Assembly: GCA_035529895.1 (NCBI GenBank)
Contig: DATKVV010000024.1
Span: 54,825-118,824, forward strand
Direction: 5' to 3'
Origin: JAUWKC01 sp035529895
Lineage (GTDB): Bacteria > Planctomycetota > Phycisphaerae > Sedimentisphaerales > Anaerobacaceae
Length of the DNA stretch: 64,000 nucleotides
In this document: positions 63,858-64,000 of the stretch, one piece after another
Position numbering within the stretch: the stretch's first letter is position 1
Layout of the letters: the number at the start of each line of letters is the position of its first letter
The notes under the pieces: model-generated
The model's input: only the letters and a program-made list of their open reading frames with translations
Database searches by the model: none
What the model was told of the DNA's origin: nothing
Translations under genes and position numbers: made by a program

Positions 63858-64000
63858 ATGAGTATGGATACCAGAATTCTCGACCAATTGGAAGAGGCTT
63901 TTAGCGAAGAACTCGAATTGGTTGACGGCGACCTGTAGGCTATGGAGCAGTTGGTCAAGGAAATAATGCAACTACTGGGCTAGGGACTCCTGCAACGGCT
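63849..64000 (+). pseudogene. ISKra4-type transposase, N-terminal part with two in-frame TAG codons
   Basis: The frame from ATG 63849 (also ATG 63858 and 63864) translates MDTRILDQLEEAFSEELELV then DGDL, a TAG stop (63936-63938), AMEQLVKEIMQLLG, a second TAG (63981-63983) and GLLQR, running out of the window. This pattern matches what I remember of ISKra4-family transposase N-termini (EAF...GDLQAMEQLV...LGQGLLQR), where both TAG positions would be Gln, so each is a single CAG-to-TAG change. The reading frame is otherwise intact, with no frameshift in about 150 bp. It is probably a recently inactivated insertion-sequence gene. The family identity comes from memory of short motifs only and rests on 50 codons. 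Confidence 0.6.

Noticed and set aside
63936..63983. Genome-wide reassignment of TAG to Gln
   Set aside because: Several confident genes in the window end in TAG (glf, the di-heme cytochrome gene), so TAG works as a stop here.

Overview
The window looks like a chromosomal segment of a Gram-negative bacterium of the Planctomycetota, probably a Phycisphaerae/Sedimentisphaerales-type lineage. This placement is inference. It rests on the LPS genes (lpxD, lpxI, a Kdo/WaaP-type kinase), a fused SecDF, large FG-GAP and LamG surface proteins with dockerin-like tails of the 'DxxNDxxVDFxD' type, an S1 sulfatase with a Tat signal, and polysaccharide-degradation genes without SusC/SusD. I saw no rRNA, tRNA or CRISPR array.

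Region 1 (1-9.4 kb) is envelope polysaccharide and lipid A. Three plus-strand genes (FkbM methyltransferase tail, a CgeB-like and a family-2 glycosyltransferase) converge on a minus-strand run read as mnmA, GT9 glycosyltransferase, lpxD, lpxI, a two-domain sugar kinase-like protein and glf. Galactofuranose supply, lipid A assembly and core phosphorylation are therefore side by side.

Region 2 (9.4-16.8 kb) holds a 12-repeat FG-GAP protein, a glycine-zipper lipoprotein, a SirB1/transglutaminase-TPR protein, a MATE exporter and small conserved proteins, all on the minus strand.

Region 3 (16.9-32.6 kb) is a polysaccharide-utilisation block: an MGH1-type glycoside hydrolase, a DUF6448 protein, a sulfatase, a galactokinase-like GHMP kinase and a sodium/solute symporter on the minus strand. 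A divergent exported protein of about 1150 residues is built as propeller-GH28-propeller, and it is followed by a LamG protein. The two halves of dihydroorotate dehydrogenase B (pyrK, pyrD) are embedded in this block, with the sulfatase gene between them.

Region 4 (33.2-48.4 kb) has a PurF-like protein with Ser in place of the Cys nucleophile, TspO, and then a TetR-controlled efflux locus. The regulator's promoter carries two copies of a palindrome. Two complete RND tripartite systems follow in series, with a PII-like protein between them, and four of the junctions overlap or abut.

Region 5 (48.7-59.6 kb) holds 6-phosphogluconolactonase and then, on the minus strand, a TPR protein ending in two RNA-polymerase alpha-CTD domains, a SpoIID-like protein, tgt, yajC, secDF and a LysM protein. 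An Fe-S protein and a small unknown gene follow.

Region 6 (59.9-64 kb) has system-II cytochrome c assembly genes (ccsB/ccsA) divergent from a di-heme peroxidase-like cytochrome. The window ends in the first part of what looks like an ISKra4-type transposase. It is interrupted by two in-frame TAG codons at apparent Gln positions and is preceded by interleaved inverted repeats.
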